Of a stretch of DNA of 64,000 nucleotides, positions 1-9,432 are shown in pieces; the first letter of the stretch is position 1; each line of letters begins with the position of its first letter. The position numbers and the translations under genes were made by a program. The DNA is from CAIWHR01 sp963843595 (GTDB taxonomy: Bacteria > Pseudomonadota > Gammaproteobacteria > Burkholderiales > Casimicrobiaceae), in contig CAWJLG010000018.1 of NCBI GenBank assembly GCA_963843595.1, forward strand, positions 90,639 through 154,638. Reading direction: 5' to 3'. The notes below the pieces were generated by a model. That model made no database searches and was not told the origin of the DNA. It was given only the letters and a program-made list of their open reading frames with translations.

Positions 1-26
1 CCCATCGGTGGTTCGGAAATGCCGCC

Positions 27-1148
27 TTACAACCGCAGGTCGGCGTTGATTCGCTTCGACTCCAGCGATTTGGAAAAACGATGCCGGGCACGCAGCCGCG
101 GGTCGTCGATGATCGCGCCGATCGTTCCCACGACGGTGCTCACGACGCCGGCCATCGGCAACGCGAGGACCAGCCCCGCCACGCCGGCCACCGTGCCGCC
201 GATGAACAGCATGAGCACCGTCGGCAAGGGATGCATCCGGATGCTGCGGCCGACGGTCAGCGGCATGATGACGAAGGTGTCCAAAAACCGGACGGACAGG
301 AACATCCCGACCGCCGCGTAGACGACCCAGGGATCGTTCGGAAATTCGGTGGCCGCCGCCAGCACGATCATGATGAGCCCGAGGATCGAGCCGACCATCG
401 GAATCCAGGCGAGCAGCGCCGCCACGATGCCCAGGATCACCGCCCCGGACACCCCGATCAGCCACAGGCCGATCGTGTACAACGTGGCATCGGCGACCGC
501 CAGTTTCAGCAGGCCCGCGAAGTAGTTGCGGGCGGTCTGATGAACGCTGTCGAACATGAAGATCGTGCGCTCGAAGAACGCGTTCGGTATCGCCTGCGCG
601 ATCGTCCGCATGAACCGGCGTCCGTCGCGCAGCAGAAAGAATGCGAGGAACGGGGCGAGCAGCACCGACGGCAGCTGCGCGGCGACCGTGAGCAATGCAT
701 GCGCCAGCTGCTCCTTCAGGAACGTGCCGCCGAACTCGTCGGCCTTCCGGCCCACTTCGGCGCTGAAGTCCATCCGCTTGAGGAAGGCGAACTGCGACTC
801 CAGCGCGTCCAGCGTCCGGCTGATCAGCACGCGCCCGCCTTCGAGGTAGCGTCCCATCGCTTCCTCGCCGGACACCGACTGGCCGACCAGCCACGGCAGC
901 GTTGGAACCAGAACCGCAATGGCCAGAAGGCTGACGCCGCCCGCGACCAGGGCGGCCGCGGTCTCACGACTGATCCCGTTGAATTCGAGCCGGCGCACGA
1001 CCGGGTACAGCATGTAGTAGAGAATGATCGCGAGCAGGAACGGGACGACCAGGAACAGCGCCTTCGCCGAGGCCACCAGCAGCAGCGTCGTGATCGCGAT
1101 GGTCGCGATCCAGACCAGGGGCCCCGAGGCGAGGTAGGTGCCGTTCAC
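27..1148 (-). CDS. AI-2E family transporter (PerM-like permease)
   Basis: The product is a 373-residue polytopic inner-membrane protein of the AI-2E transporter/PerM family. These proteins export or exchange small solutes; the substrate cannot be read from the sequence. Two hydrophobic helices lie in the first 55 residues, and a dense cluster of membrane segments fills residues 150-340, with a polar stretch between as is usual for the family. The start is GTG at 1148, overlapping the TGA of the cyclic-nucleotide-binding gene (GTGA), so the two are translationally coupled. The C-terminus is basic and hydrophilic. It is the last gene of a three-gene minus-strand run. A second, different member of the family lies at 25215-26300. 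The family call is firm; the function is not. Confidence 0.85.
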   Translation of the reverse strand: MNGTYLASGPLVWIATIAITTLLLVASAKALFLVVPFLLAIILYYMLYPVVRRLEFNGISRETAAALVAGGVSLLAIAVLVPTLPWLVGQSVSGEEAMGRYLEGGRVLISRTLDALESQFAFLKRMDFSAEVGRKADEFGGTFLKEQLAHALLTVAAQLPSVLLAPFLAFFLLRDGRRFMRTIAQAIPNAFFERTIFMFDSVHQTARNYFAGLLKLAVADATLYTIGLWLIGVSGAVILGIVAALLAWIPMVGSILGLIMIVLAAATEFPNDPWVVYAAVGMFLSVRFLDTFVIMPLTVGRSIRMHPLPTVLMLFIGGTVAGVAGLVLALPMAGVVSTVVGTIGAIIDDPRLRARHRFSKSLESKRINADLRL

Positions 1149-1621
1149 AGCGGGCGGGCGTCCATCGCCACGAAGTGCTCGCGCAGCTTCTGTCCCGTCG
1201 CGCGGGCAAGCTGGAGCGCGATCTTGGAGGCGACCACGGCGTGCGTCTCGACCAGCCCGTTGAAGTCGGCGCGGGACAGCGCGGCCAGCACGCAGTCCTC
1301 GGCCGCGCGCGCCTGCGCCGAACGCGGCGAACCGTCGAGGAGGGCCAACTCGCCGAACATCGATCCCTCGGCGACTTCGGCGATGCGGCCGGTCTCCGGC
1401 TCGCCCTGCCGGCAGATCAGGACCCGTCCGCCGAAGACGATATAGAGCGCCTGGCCTTCCTCCCCTTGGTCGAAGATGACCTCGCCCTTGAGGTATCGCC
1501 GCTCGTGCAACAGGCCGTTGACGACTCTGAGCTCCTTGGGCTGCAGCGTGGCGAACAAGCCGAGACGACGGATCTGGTCGATCCTGGTGTGTTCGGATTG
1601 CCGCTTGAGGAAGCGAAACAT
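1145..1621 (-). CDS. Cyclic nucleotide-binding domain protein
   Basis: A 158-residue protein that consists almost wholly of one Crp/cAMP-binding (cNMP) domain, residues 20-135, with no DNA-binding helix-turn-helix. The phosphate-binding cassette is visible as GSMFGELALLDGSPRSA (residues 86-102), with the conserved FGE and Arg100. The start chosen is ATG 1621, preceded by GGAGAG at good spacing; a longer reading frame upstream has no homology-like content. Its stop overlaps the start of the AI-2E permease. I infer that it senses a cyclic nucleotide and may gate or regulate that partner, but no direct evidence is in the sequence. Confidence 0.85.
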   Translation of the reverse strand: MFRFLKRQSEHTRIDQIRRLGLFATLQPKELRVVNGLLHERRYLKGEVIFDQGEEGQALYIVFGGRVLICRQGEPETGRIAEVAEGSMFGELALLDGSPRSAQARAAEDCVLAALSRADFNGLVETHAVVASKIALQLARATGQKLREHFVAMDARPL

Positions 1622-1742
1622 CGACGACTCTCCATCGGCCCGGCCGACCGGTTGATTGCGGCGAACGTCATTTCCGCGTGCGCAGGGGTGCCGGCGCCGG
1701 GCTGCCCGGCATTGTAGCCACACTTTCCGGATTGCGCAGGCC

Positions 1743-2990
1743 TCAGGCAGGCAGCGCGACCGCGTGGTCGACGCTGAACTGATAGTCGCGAAAGACGTGC
1801 TCGGCGCTCAGGACCTGATAGCTGCCGTCGGGAAGGCGGCGCGAGGTGTCCTTGAGCCGGTAGACGTAATGCCCGCAGGTCCAGCAGTCGAAATTGCGCA
1901 TGTGCGTGCACAGGCAGGTCTTGTCCTTGACCGAGATCTTCTTGGCCGTCGGGTGGCTCGCCACCTCGCGGTTGTAGGCCGTGATGTAGGCGCAGTTCCC
2001 CGTGCTGTCGAGCAGATAGCCATAGGCTTCGCAATTCGGCCTGATGCCGGCGCCGATGGCCGGGCTGCCGGCCAGCATCCGCATCGGGTACCCGGTGGGG
2101 GAGATCGAGTTCACGACGACTTCTTCCTCGGTCGCCTTGAAGTACTCCTGCTTGATCTTGTCCGGCAACCCGCATTCCTGCGTCACCGTGAAGCGCGTCG
2201 CCACCTGCACCGCGGCCGCGCCGTTTGCGAGATACGACACCGCATCGCTGCCGGTGAAGATCCCTCCCGCCGGAATGAGCGGAATCGCGAGTTCTTCCGC
2301 CTGCAGGTACCGCGCGATGTCGGCGACGATCGCGCGGAGATCATGCTTGTTCCAATCGTCGGCGCCGAAGCCCAGGTGTCCGCCGGCAAGCGGGCCCTCG
2401 ACCACGATGTAGTCGGGCAGCCGGTTGAGCCGCGCGTTCTTGCGCAGGAACAGCTGCAGCGCCCGCAGCGACGAGACGATGATGCCGAGCTTCGCATCGC
2501 GAAAGCGCGGATGGTCCTCGATCTGCGCGAAGGAGCCGAGGTGCAGCCCCGCGCTCAGCGTGATGCCGTCGATCCCGGCGTCGAGCGCGGCGGTGAGACG
2601 AACGCGCAGCGTTTCCCGCGGCGCATTCATGGTGAGCTTTTCCATGCAGTTGACGAAGATCATGCCGGGGCCGCGCTTGGCGTCCATGGTCCGGCCGACG
2701 TGCATGTGCGTCGCTTCGGCAAGCCGTCCGAGATCGAACAGCACCGCCGACTTGTCGGTGTTGGCGACGTTGTACTTGTAGAGCTTGGCCTTTTCCTTGA
2801 CGAACTGGGTGCGGAACCGGCGATCGGACACGGTCTGCACCATGGCGTCGGAAATGTGGCCGATGCCTCCCAGGCGTGCGATCTCGAGCGCCAGGCCGGC
2901 GGTCGAAATGTCGACCCCCATGCCGCCGCAGACGATGGGTATCAGCTCCTGCTGGCCGAAACGCAGGCGAAAGTCGTTTACACACTGCAT
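1743..2990 (-). CDS. Nitronate monooxygenase / 2-nitropropane dioxygenase-like flavoprotein
   Basis: A 415-residue TIM-barrel FMN enzyme of the nitronate monooxygenase family (NMO, PF03060). Diagnostic stretches are the N-terminal IPIVCGGMGVDISTAGLA, the central VEGPLAGGHLG and the FMN phosphate-binding IPLIPAGGIFTGSDA, followed by NGAAAVQVATRF. The protein is longer than typical NMOs. It ends in a Cys-rich segment with CLCTHMRNFDCWTCGHYV, an arrangement that could bind metal or a cluster. Members of this subgroup are poorly characterised, so the nitronate substrate is an assumption. ATG 2990 has an AAGGG ribosome site six bases upstream. It leads the minus-strand run with the cNMP protein and the AI-2E permease and is divergent from the sulfatase. 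Confidence 0.75.
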   Translation of the reverse strand: MQCVNDFRLRFGQQELIPIVCGGMGVDISTAGLALEIARLGGIGHISDAMVQTVSDRRFRTQFVKEKAKLYKYNVANTDKSAVLFDLGRLAEATHMHVGRTMDAKRGPGMIFVNCMEKLTMNAPRETLRVRLTAALDAGIDGITLSAGLHLGSFAQIEDHPRFRDAKLGIIVSSLRALQLFLRKNARLNRLPDYIVVEGPLAGGHLGFGADDWNKHDLRAIVADIARYLQAEELAIPLIPAGGIFTGSDAVSYLANGAAAVQVATRFTVTQECGLPDKIKQEYFKATEEEVVVNSISPTGYPMRMLAGSPAIGAGIRPNCEAYGYLLDSTGNCAYITAYNREVASHPTAKKISVKDKTCLCTHMRNFDCWTCGHYVYRLKDTSRRLPDGSYQVLSAEHVFRDYQFSVDHAVALPA

Positions 2991-3267
2991 CGCTACCCTT
3001 CGGTGGTCGGGGCCCGGACGCGCAGGCCGGCGGGACTTCGCGCATTATGCCGCGACGGATCGGCGCAACAAACACGCCATCCGCTTTGTCGGGAGTTCGG
3101 GCGTGCGGGGCAAGCCCGCGCCTGAACCTGCTGGATCTTGGTACCATTGCCCCCGCACCGCAACAGGTTATCGCGAACGGTCTTGCCGCCTTGAGGCCTA
3201 CGTCTCCTCCGCGAGGCGAGCGCATCGAGACAAGCGAACCCGGTCCCATCTTTTCTTGGAGCCAACC

Positions 3268-5773
3268 ATGAATTTGCGAAAGACGGCATTGGTCACCGCA
3301 GTGGCCATGGTGTTCTTCGGCACGCAGGTCGGCGCGCAGCAGGTCACCGGCACGCTGGGTTCGCCCAGCGCCACCACGAGCCATCAGCGGGAAGCAACTC
3401 CCCGCACCCGACCCGAAGTTCGGCGGCGTGATCAAGAATGATGCGCTGCAGTCGAAGCCCTGGTGGGCGCCGCGCGTCGTGCCGCCCAAGGGGGCGCCGA
3501 ACGTGCTGCTGATCATTACCGACGACGCCGGCTTCGGCGTGCCCAGCACCTTCGGCGGCGTGATCCCGACGCCGACGATGGACCGCATCGCGAACGAGGG
3601 TCTGCGCTACAACCGCATGTTCTCCACTGCGCTGTGCTCGCCCACGCGCGCCGCGCTGATCACCGGGCGCAACCACCACTCGGCAGGTTTCGGCGTGATC
3701 TCGGAGCAGTCGACGGGCTTTCCCGGCTACAACAGCATCATCGCCAAGGACAAGGCCACCATTGGGCGCATCCTGCTCGACAACGGCTACGCCACGTCCT
3801 GGTTCGGCAAGGACCACAACACGCCGGCCTTCGCGGCCAGCCAGGCCGGGCCGTTTGACCTGTGGCCGACCGGCATGGGTTTCGAGTACTTCTACGGTTT
3901 CGTCGGCGGCGACGCCAACCAGTGGGAGCCGAACCTGTTCCGCAACACGACGCAGATCTATCCGTTCGAGGGCAAGCCGGGTTGGAACCTCGTTACCGGG
4001 ATGGCCGACGACGCCATCGATTACATGACGCGGATGCACCAGATCCAGCCGGACAAGCCGATCTTCATCAAGTACGCGCCCGGCGCCACGCACGCGCCGC
4101 ACCACCCGACCAAGGAATGGGTGGACAAGATCAGCGCCATGCATCTGTTTGACCAGGGCTGGAACAAGCTGCGCGAGCAGATCTTCGAGAACCAGAAGCG
4201 GCTCGGCGTGATCCCGAAGGACGCCAAGCTGGCGCCGTGGCCGAAGGAGGTGCTGAAGGAATGGGACCAGCTGTCGGCGGAAGAGAAGAAGCTCTTCATC
4301 CGCCAGGTCGAGATCTTCGCCGCCTACGCCGCTTACAACGACCATGAGATCGGCCGCGTGATCCAGTCCTTCCAGGACCTGGGCAAGCTCGACAACACGC
4401 TGATCATCTACATCAACGGCGACAACGGCACCAGCGCCGAGGGCGGCCCGATGGGCACGCCCAACGAGGTCGCGTTCTTCAACGGCCTCAACGAACTGCC
4501 CGTCGACGTGCAGATGAAGTTCTACGACGTCTGGGGCACCGAGCAGACCTACAACCACATGTCGGCCGGCTGGTCGTGGGCCTTCGACACGCCGTTCTCT
4601 TGGTTCAAGCAGAACGCCTCGCAACTCGGCGGCGTCAACCAGAACATGGTGGTGTCGTGGCCGGCGCGCATCAAGGACAAGGGCGGATTGCGCGAGCAGT
4701 TCGTGCACGTCATCGACGTGGTGCCGACGATCCTCGAGGCCGCCGGCATCCGCGCGCCGGAGATGGTGGACGGCATCAAGCAGGCGCCGATCGAAGGCAC
4801 CAGCTTCGCCTACACCTTCGACGCGAGGAATGCCAAGGTGCCGACGCGGCACAAGACCCAGTACTTCGAGATGATGGGCCAGTGGGCCCTGTATGACGAC
4901 GGCTGGTTCCTGAGCACCAAGGTCAATCGCGCGCCGTGGGAGGCCTTCGGCGCGGCCAACGCGGACCCGCTGAACAATCAGGTGCTCGAACTCTATGACC
5001 TGAACAAGGACTTCAGCCAGAGCGAGAACGTCGCGGCGAAGAACCCGCAGAAGGTCAAGGAGATGAAGCAGAAGTTCATCGCCGAGGCCAAGAAGTACCA
5101 GGTCTTCCCGATGGACGCGTCGGTGGCGGCGCGCATCGTCGCGCCGCGGCCGAACATCACCGCCGGGCGCACCGAGTTCGTCTACACGCGGCCGATGGTC
5201 GGCCTGCCGCAGGGCGATTCGCCGCAACTGCTGAACGCCTCGTACACCATCACCGCCGACATCGAGGTGCCGCAGGGTGGCGCCGAAGGCATGATCCTGA
5301 CCTCGGGCGGGCGCTTTGCCGGCTACGGTTTCTACCTGCTGAAGGGCAAGCCGGTGTTCCTGTGGAACCTGGTCGACCTGAACCGCGTGAAGTGGGAAGG
5401 CCCCGAAGCGCTCGCGCCCGGCAAGCACACGGTGGAATTCGACTTCAAGTACGACGGCCTGGGCGTCGGCACCCTCGCGTTCAACAACATGAGCGGCCTC
5501 GGCCGGCCCGGCACCGGCACGCTCAAGGTCGACGGCAAGGAAGTCGCCACGAAGCAGATGGAGAAGACCCTGCCGATGATCCTGCAGTGGGACGAGAGCT
5601 TCGACATCGGCTCCGACACGCTCACCGGCGTGAATGACGCCGACTACAAGCCGCCGTTCCCGCTGACCGCCAAGCTCAACAAGCTGACGATCAAGGTGGA
5701 CCGCCCGCAGTTGTCGCCCGCGGACATCAAGAAGCTGCAGGCGGCGATGCAGGAGAAGGCGAAGGGCGATTGA
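3268..5773 (+). CDS. Exported arylsulfatase, interrupted by a one-base insertion
   Basis: A sulfatase of about 834 residues once a single extra base near 3379-3381 is removed. The first frame gives a Sec signal peptide (MNLRKTALVTAVAMVFFG, cleavage after AQA-like VGAQ) and QVTGTLGSPSATT, then goes out of frame and stops at 3441. The second frame resumes as KQLPAPDPKFGGVIKN and runs to 5773. The sulfatase signature CSPTRAALITGR is present. Its Cys (codon 3635-3637, residue 123 in restored numbering) is the residue converted to formylglycine, and LLIITDDAGFG supplies the metal-binding aspartates. The C-terminal third is beta-rich, as in the large periplasmic arylsulfatases. The ribosome site is GGAG before ATG 3268. 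As sequenced, the export signal is detached from the enzyme. Confidence 0.85.
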
Positions 5774-5783
5774 TGTGGCCTAA

Positions 5784-5925
5784 CCGCCTGCGGAGAAGGA
5801 GAGCCACTGGGTCCAGACCGTCCCCGCGAGCGGCTGGAACTTAACCCTGCGGCTCTCGGCCTATCTGAGCCGTGGCTCCCGAAGACTTGGCGGCCGGGAG
5901 AGATCGAACCGCAACCGTTATCGCG
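5784..5925 (+). pseudogene. C-terminal remnant of a DUF1254/DUF1214 family gene
   Basis: Just after the sulfatase, one frame reads PPAEKESHWVQTVPASGWNL then TLRLSAY. A second frame continues EPWLPKTWRPGEIEP. Together these match the usual end of DUF1254/DUF1214 proteins (ExSxWxxTxPGxGW...LRLY.PLEPWxxxTWRPGEIE). The two parts are offset by one missing base near 5858. Nothing upstream corresponds to the rest of the roughly 400-residue family, because the sulfatase ends ten bases earlier, so this is a truncated leftover. Between 5926 and the MscS start at 6288 I recognise no gene and no structured element. Confidence 0.6.
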
Positions 5926-6287
5926 GTCTGTGTTGCATTCTTCGTTGCGGGCGCTTCGGCGCTCGCGGTTGTATGAACAGAAAGCGATCCCATCGACGGA
6001 CTGCTTTGTCCATTGCAAGGTGACCGCTTAGGGCCGAACTGCGATCATCGGCGAACAGGCGGTTCGCGGCCAACAGTCGTCGATCAGTGTCGCCGCCCTT
6101 GTGCCTTTAACCGGTCAACGCTTCGCCGGCCACGCGTTCGCCCAAGGAGTCGGGAGATCTGCCGTGTTGACGTGCCATCCCGGCGCGAACCACAATCATC
6201 CGCTGCCTTTCCGCCGCGAACGGCAGGAACACGAGTAGCGCCCCGCCCACGGAACGAAAGCGCCGTTCTGCTCGTCGGAAGGCGCCC

Positions 6288-8012
6288 ATGAATCTTCGAG
6301 TGCAGGTGACCAAGATGTTGGGGCCAACAGTTGCGCGGACCGCGCGGGCGGTGATCCCTGCCCTGATGATCGCCGTCATGCTCGGTCTGTCCCCGACTTC
6401 GGCCATCGCCGCGGACGGTGAGGCGGATGCCCCGTCGTCGCCGAGGGATGCGGCGAAGGCTGCGCCGCCTACCGCGCCGGTCGAAATCGACGGGCGGGTG
6501 CTGTTCCGCCTTCGCGGCGTGTCGAGCATGCCGGCAGTGGAGCGGGCGGCCAACGTCACGGAGAGAATCGAGGCGCTCGCGAGAACCCCGGCGTTCGATC
6601 CCGCGTCCCTCTCGGCCGAGCAGACGGGTGACTATTTCAGCATCATGGCCGGGTCGGAGCGCGTGATGGTCGTGACGAATGCCGACGGGCGCGTGGAGGA
6701 TGTCGGCGCCCACGTACTCTCTGCCGCCTATGTCGAGCGCATTCGTATCGCCATCGCCGACTACCGTCGCGAGCGCTCCCGCGACTTCCTCGTCCACGCC
6801 GTCGTGTCCGCGTCGATCGCCGCGTTGGCGCTCGTCGCCGCGTTGGCCACGATCGTTTGGGCGAGGCCGAGACTCCGCGCACTGATGCTGCGCCGCATGG
6901 AGGGCCGCATCCGGTCGCTCGGTATCCAGTCGTTCGAAGTCCTCCGCGCGGAGCGCCTCCGGGACGCACTGGTCGCGCTGCTCGACACGCTGATCCTGAT
7001 CGTGGCGCTGGTGCTCGCGCTCGCTTTTGTCGAATTCGCGACGCAGCTGTTTCCCTGGACACGCGCCTTCGGCAGGGTCGTCTACGAGCACACGACAGGA
7101 CCGTTCCAAAGGATGTTAAGCGCGACGCGTTCGGTCCTGCCCGATCTCGCGTTCCTCGCGATTCTATGGATTGTCGTGCGGGTCCTGCTCCGGCTGGTCC
7201 GGCTCTTCTTCGAGGCGTTGGGGCATCAGGCGGTGCGCTTCGCCGGCTTCGAACCCGAGTGGGCAGAGCCGAGCTACAAGCTCGCGCGGTTCGCGATCGT
7301 CGCGTTCGCGATCGTCATCGCCTATCCGTTCATCCCGGGCGCTGGCACGGACGCGTTCAAAGGCGTGTCGCTGTTCGTCGGCGTGCTGCTCTCGCTCGGC
7401 TCGACGTCCGCGATCGCCAACCTGATCGCCGGCTACATGATGACGTTCCGGCGGGCATTTCGCCCCGGCGATCGCATACGGTTCGGCGACGTGACGGGCG
7501 ACGTGATCGAGCGGCGACTGCAGGTGACGCACCTGCGCACGCCCAAGAACGAGGAGGTCATCATTCCCAATTCGACGATGCTGAACAGCCACGTGGTGAA
7601 CCTGAGCTCGCTCGCGGCGGGCGACGGGCTGATCCTCCACACGACCGTTGGCATCGGCTACGAGACGCCATGGCGGCAGGTCGAGGCGATGCTGCTGATG
7701 GCGGCGGCGCGAACCGCAGGCGTCGAGCGCGAGCCCAGGCCGTTCGTGTTACAGCAGTCGCTGGGCGACTTCTGCGTCGTCTACGAGGTCAACGTCTTCA
7801 CTCGGGATCCTCGGACCATGGAGCGTACCTACTCGGAATTGCACGGCAACATCCTCGATTTGTTCAACGAGTACGGCGTGCAGATCATGACGCCCGCCTA
7901 CGAGGGCGACGCCGAGGAGCCCAAGGTCGTGCCTCGCGAGCAGTGGTTTGCGCCCCCCGCCCGCCGCGGGGATGGGTCACCCGAACCGGAAAGCGGTGGG
8001 AAGACGCCCTGA
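6288..8012 (+). CDS. MscS-family mechanosensitive channel
   Basis: A 574-residue inner-membrane channel protein. Residues 1-42 form a hydrophobic leader ending SAIAADG. A periplasmic segment follows, then membrane helices at about 165-190, 225-255, 285-310 and 340-400. The MscS pore and beta domain is clear: SLGSTSAIANLIAGYMMTF, then FRPGDRIRFGDVTGDV and the typical PNSTMLNSHVVN. Such channels open under hypo-osmotic stress and release small solutes. ATG 6288 is preceded by GGAAGG. The C-terminal tail is short and proline-rich. It stands alone on the plus strand and is convergent with the cupredoxin gene. Confidence 0.92.
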   Translation: MNLRVQVTKMLGPTVARTARAVIPALMIAVMLGLSPTSAIAADGEADAPSSPRDAAKAAPPTAPVEIDGRVLFRLRGVSSMPAVERAANVTERIEALARTPAFDPASLSAEQTGDYFSIMAGSERVMVVTNADGRVEDVGAHVLSAAYVERIRIAIADYRRERSRDFLVHAVVSASIAALALVAALATIVWARPRLRALMLRRMEGRIRSLGIQSFEVLRAERLRDALVALLDTLILIVALVLALAFVEFATQLFPWTRAFGRVVYEHTTGPFQRMLSATRSVLPDLAFLAILWIVVRVLLRLVRLFFEALGHQAVRFAGFEPEWAEPSYKLARFAIVAFAIVIAYPFIPGAGTDAFKGVSLFVGVLLSLGSTSAIANLIAGYMMTFRRAFRPGDRIRFGDVTGDVIERRLQVTHLRTPKNEEVIIPNSTMLNSHVVNLSSLAAGDGLILHTTVGIGYETPWRQVEAMLLMAAARTAGVEREPRPFVLQQSLGDFCVVYEVNVFTRDPRTMERTYSELHGNILDLFNEYGVQIMTPAYEGDAEEPKVVPREQWFAPPARRGDGSPEPESGGKTP

Positions 8013-8079
8013 CGACGGCAGGCTCCGGCGGGCAAGCCGTGCCAGCGGGCCTTCGGCGACGCACGCGGAAGCGGCGGCA

Positions 8080-8526
8080 TCATGGGGCGACGGTCAGCTT
8101 GGCCACCATTCCGTCCTGGTAGTGCCCGGGCTGATTGCAGAACAGCACGTAGGTGCCGGGTTTGAGATTCAGGGTCAGTTTTCCGGTCTTGCCGGGCCCG
8201 AGGTCGGCGATCTCTCCCAGGCGCCGGACGCGGCTCTCGATGACGCGGTCCTGCTTGGCGTCCATCGGAAGTTCCTTGGCGCCTTGGTCGCGCCCAATGA
8301 TGACCTCGTGCACCAGGTTCTTCGACTGATTCTCGGCATGAAGGGTGACCCGACCGGGCTTGATCGTGTCCTGGTCGAGCACGATGCGCATCTGTGCAAT
8401 CGACGAATCGGTCGAGGGGTCCTGCAGCTTGATCCCGAGCGTGTGGGCGGGTGTTGCGGCGCCCGCCGTGCCGGCGACGACGAGCAGCAGGGAGCACAAC
8501 GCGGATACGATGGATCTTGCGGACAT
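8080..8526 (-). CDS. Periplasmic cupredoxin (azurin/plastocyanin-like electron carrier)
   Basis: A 148-residue exported blue-copper protein. A Sec signal peptide covers residues 1-24. The type-1 copper ligands are visible: His73 in LVHEV, and Cys130, His135 and Met140 in FCNQPGHYQDGM with the canonical Cys-x4-His-x4-Met spacing. ATG 8526 was chosen because AGGAG lies six bases upstream and the signal peptide starts there; an upstream in-frame ATG adds 32 unlikely residues. It is divergent from the ECF sigma factor and sulfite dehydrogenase genes. Sulfite dehydrogenases of the SorT type use azurin-like acceptors encoded nearby (known for Sinorhizobium meliloti), so a role as electron acceptor or relay here is a reasonable inference. 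Confidence 0.85.
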   Translation of the reverse strand: MSARSIVSALCSLLLVVAGTAGAATPAHTLGIKLQDPSTDSSIAQMRIVLDQDTIKPGRVTLHAENQSKNLVHEVIIGRDQGAKELPMDAKQDRVIESRVRRLGEIADLGPGKTGKLTLNLKPGTYVLFCNQPGHYQDGMVAKLTVAP

Positions 8527-8843
8527 CAGAAGCTCCTGGAATGAAGGGGGGGCGGGCGGGTGGGTGAGAACCGCCGCCCTCGCTTCGAACGTTGCTGGCG
8601 CAAGGGGTTCCGTGACGCCCATACGCTCAGCCGTCGGCGATGGCGGGCAATTGCACCGCGAGGCAGATAGATCAACAGGTTATCGTACGGAAGGCGATTG
8701 ACCGAACGCCAATCGCGGCCCATGCGGGACTGCCGATGCAAGCGGACGGCGCACAGGGCGCCCACGCAACTCCTCATTTTTTCTGCGTGCATGGAATATC
8801 GCGCCGCGGATTACCCTCTATAGCACTAACCATCGGCCAATCC
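8527..8843. other. Divergent intergenic region, cupredoxin / ECF sigma factor
   Basis: These 317 bases separate two divergent genes and must carry both promoters. On the minus strand there is a GGAAC motif followed after 15 bases by CGTT, resembling an ECF-type -35/-10 pair that would drive the cupredoxin gene. On the plus strand GGAAT lies about 60 bases before the sigma factor start. The two motifs do not share a clear -10, so neither is a firm call. No gene or terminator is visible. Confidence 0.35.
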
Positions 8844-9416
8844 ATGTTTGGTTCCCGAGAGCGCCTCTACAACACCTGGGTTCGCGACCACTATCGCTTC
8901 CTGTTCCGCAGCGCTTGGGCGCTGACGGGGAGCCGGGCGGTGGCCGAGGATGTGGTGCAGGATTGCTTCGAACTCGCGTGGCGGCACATGGATCAGCTGC
9001 GCGACAAAGCCCTCGCACGGCCATGGCTGTTCCAGATTCTCCGGCGGGAGGCGTTTCGCAACCTTGCGCCATCCGCCGATCCGCCGGTGGAGCCCTACGA
9101 GGAGGGAAAGGACGAGCGCGTCGGCAGCGACGCAATTGCGGCTGCCGACCAGCGCATGGACATTCTGGGTGCCATGCAGGCGTTGCCTGCGATCCACCGC
9201 GAAGTGCTGACCCTCTTCTACTTCGAGGACATGCCGGTGGCCGAAATGGCGCTTGCGCTCGACGTCGCGCCGGGCACCGTGCTTTCGCGCCTGAACCGCG
9301 CACGCGACGCCTTGCGCCAGCGCATGCAACCCGAAGCCGCGAGCGCCGAGGCCGAGCCCATCGGTCGGGTGCTCGACTTTCCCAACATGGCGGCCCGTGG
9401 CGGCCACGACGACTAA
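8844..9416 (+). CDS. ECF RNA polymerase sigma factor
   Basis: A 190-residue extracytoplasmic-function sigma factor. Region 2 is at about residues 15-80 (HYRFLFRSAWALTGSRAVAE, then DVVQDCFELAW) and region 4 at about 110-165 (ALPAIHREVLTLFYFEDMPV, then LSRLNRARDALRQR). The start was set at ATG 8844 because homology begins there; the open frame extends 68 codons upstream without family content. The next gene follows 16 bases after the stop and encodes a small membrane protein that is a plausible anti-sigma factor. Next come sorA and sorB, so the sigma factor probably controls sulfite oxidation. Confidence 0.88.
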   Translation: MFGSRERLYNTWVRDHYRFLFRSAWALTGSRAVAEDVVQDCFELAWRHMDQLRDKALARPWLFQILRREAFRNLAPSADPPVEPYEEGKDERVGSDAIAAADQRMDILGAMQALPAIHREVLTLFYFEDMPVAEMALALDVAPGTVLSRLNRARDALRQRMQPEAASAEAEPIGRVLDFPNMAARGGHDD

Positions 9417-9432
9417 GCACTACCAGGCAATC

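Noticed and set aside
3344..5428. A minus-strand open frame of 694 codons opposite the sulfatase
   Set aside because: It has no recognisable domain, and its composition mirrors codon bias of the sulfatase on the other strand.
9397..9432. ATG 9397 as the start of the putative anti-sigma gene
   Set aside because: It would overlap the sigma gene by 20 bases with no ribosome site and adds residues without family features.
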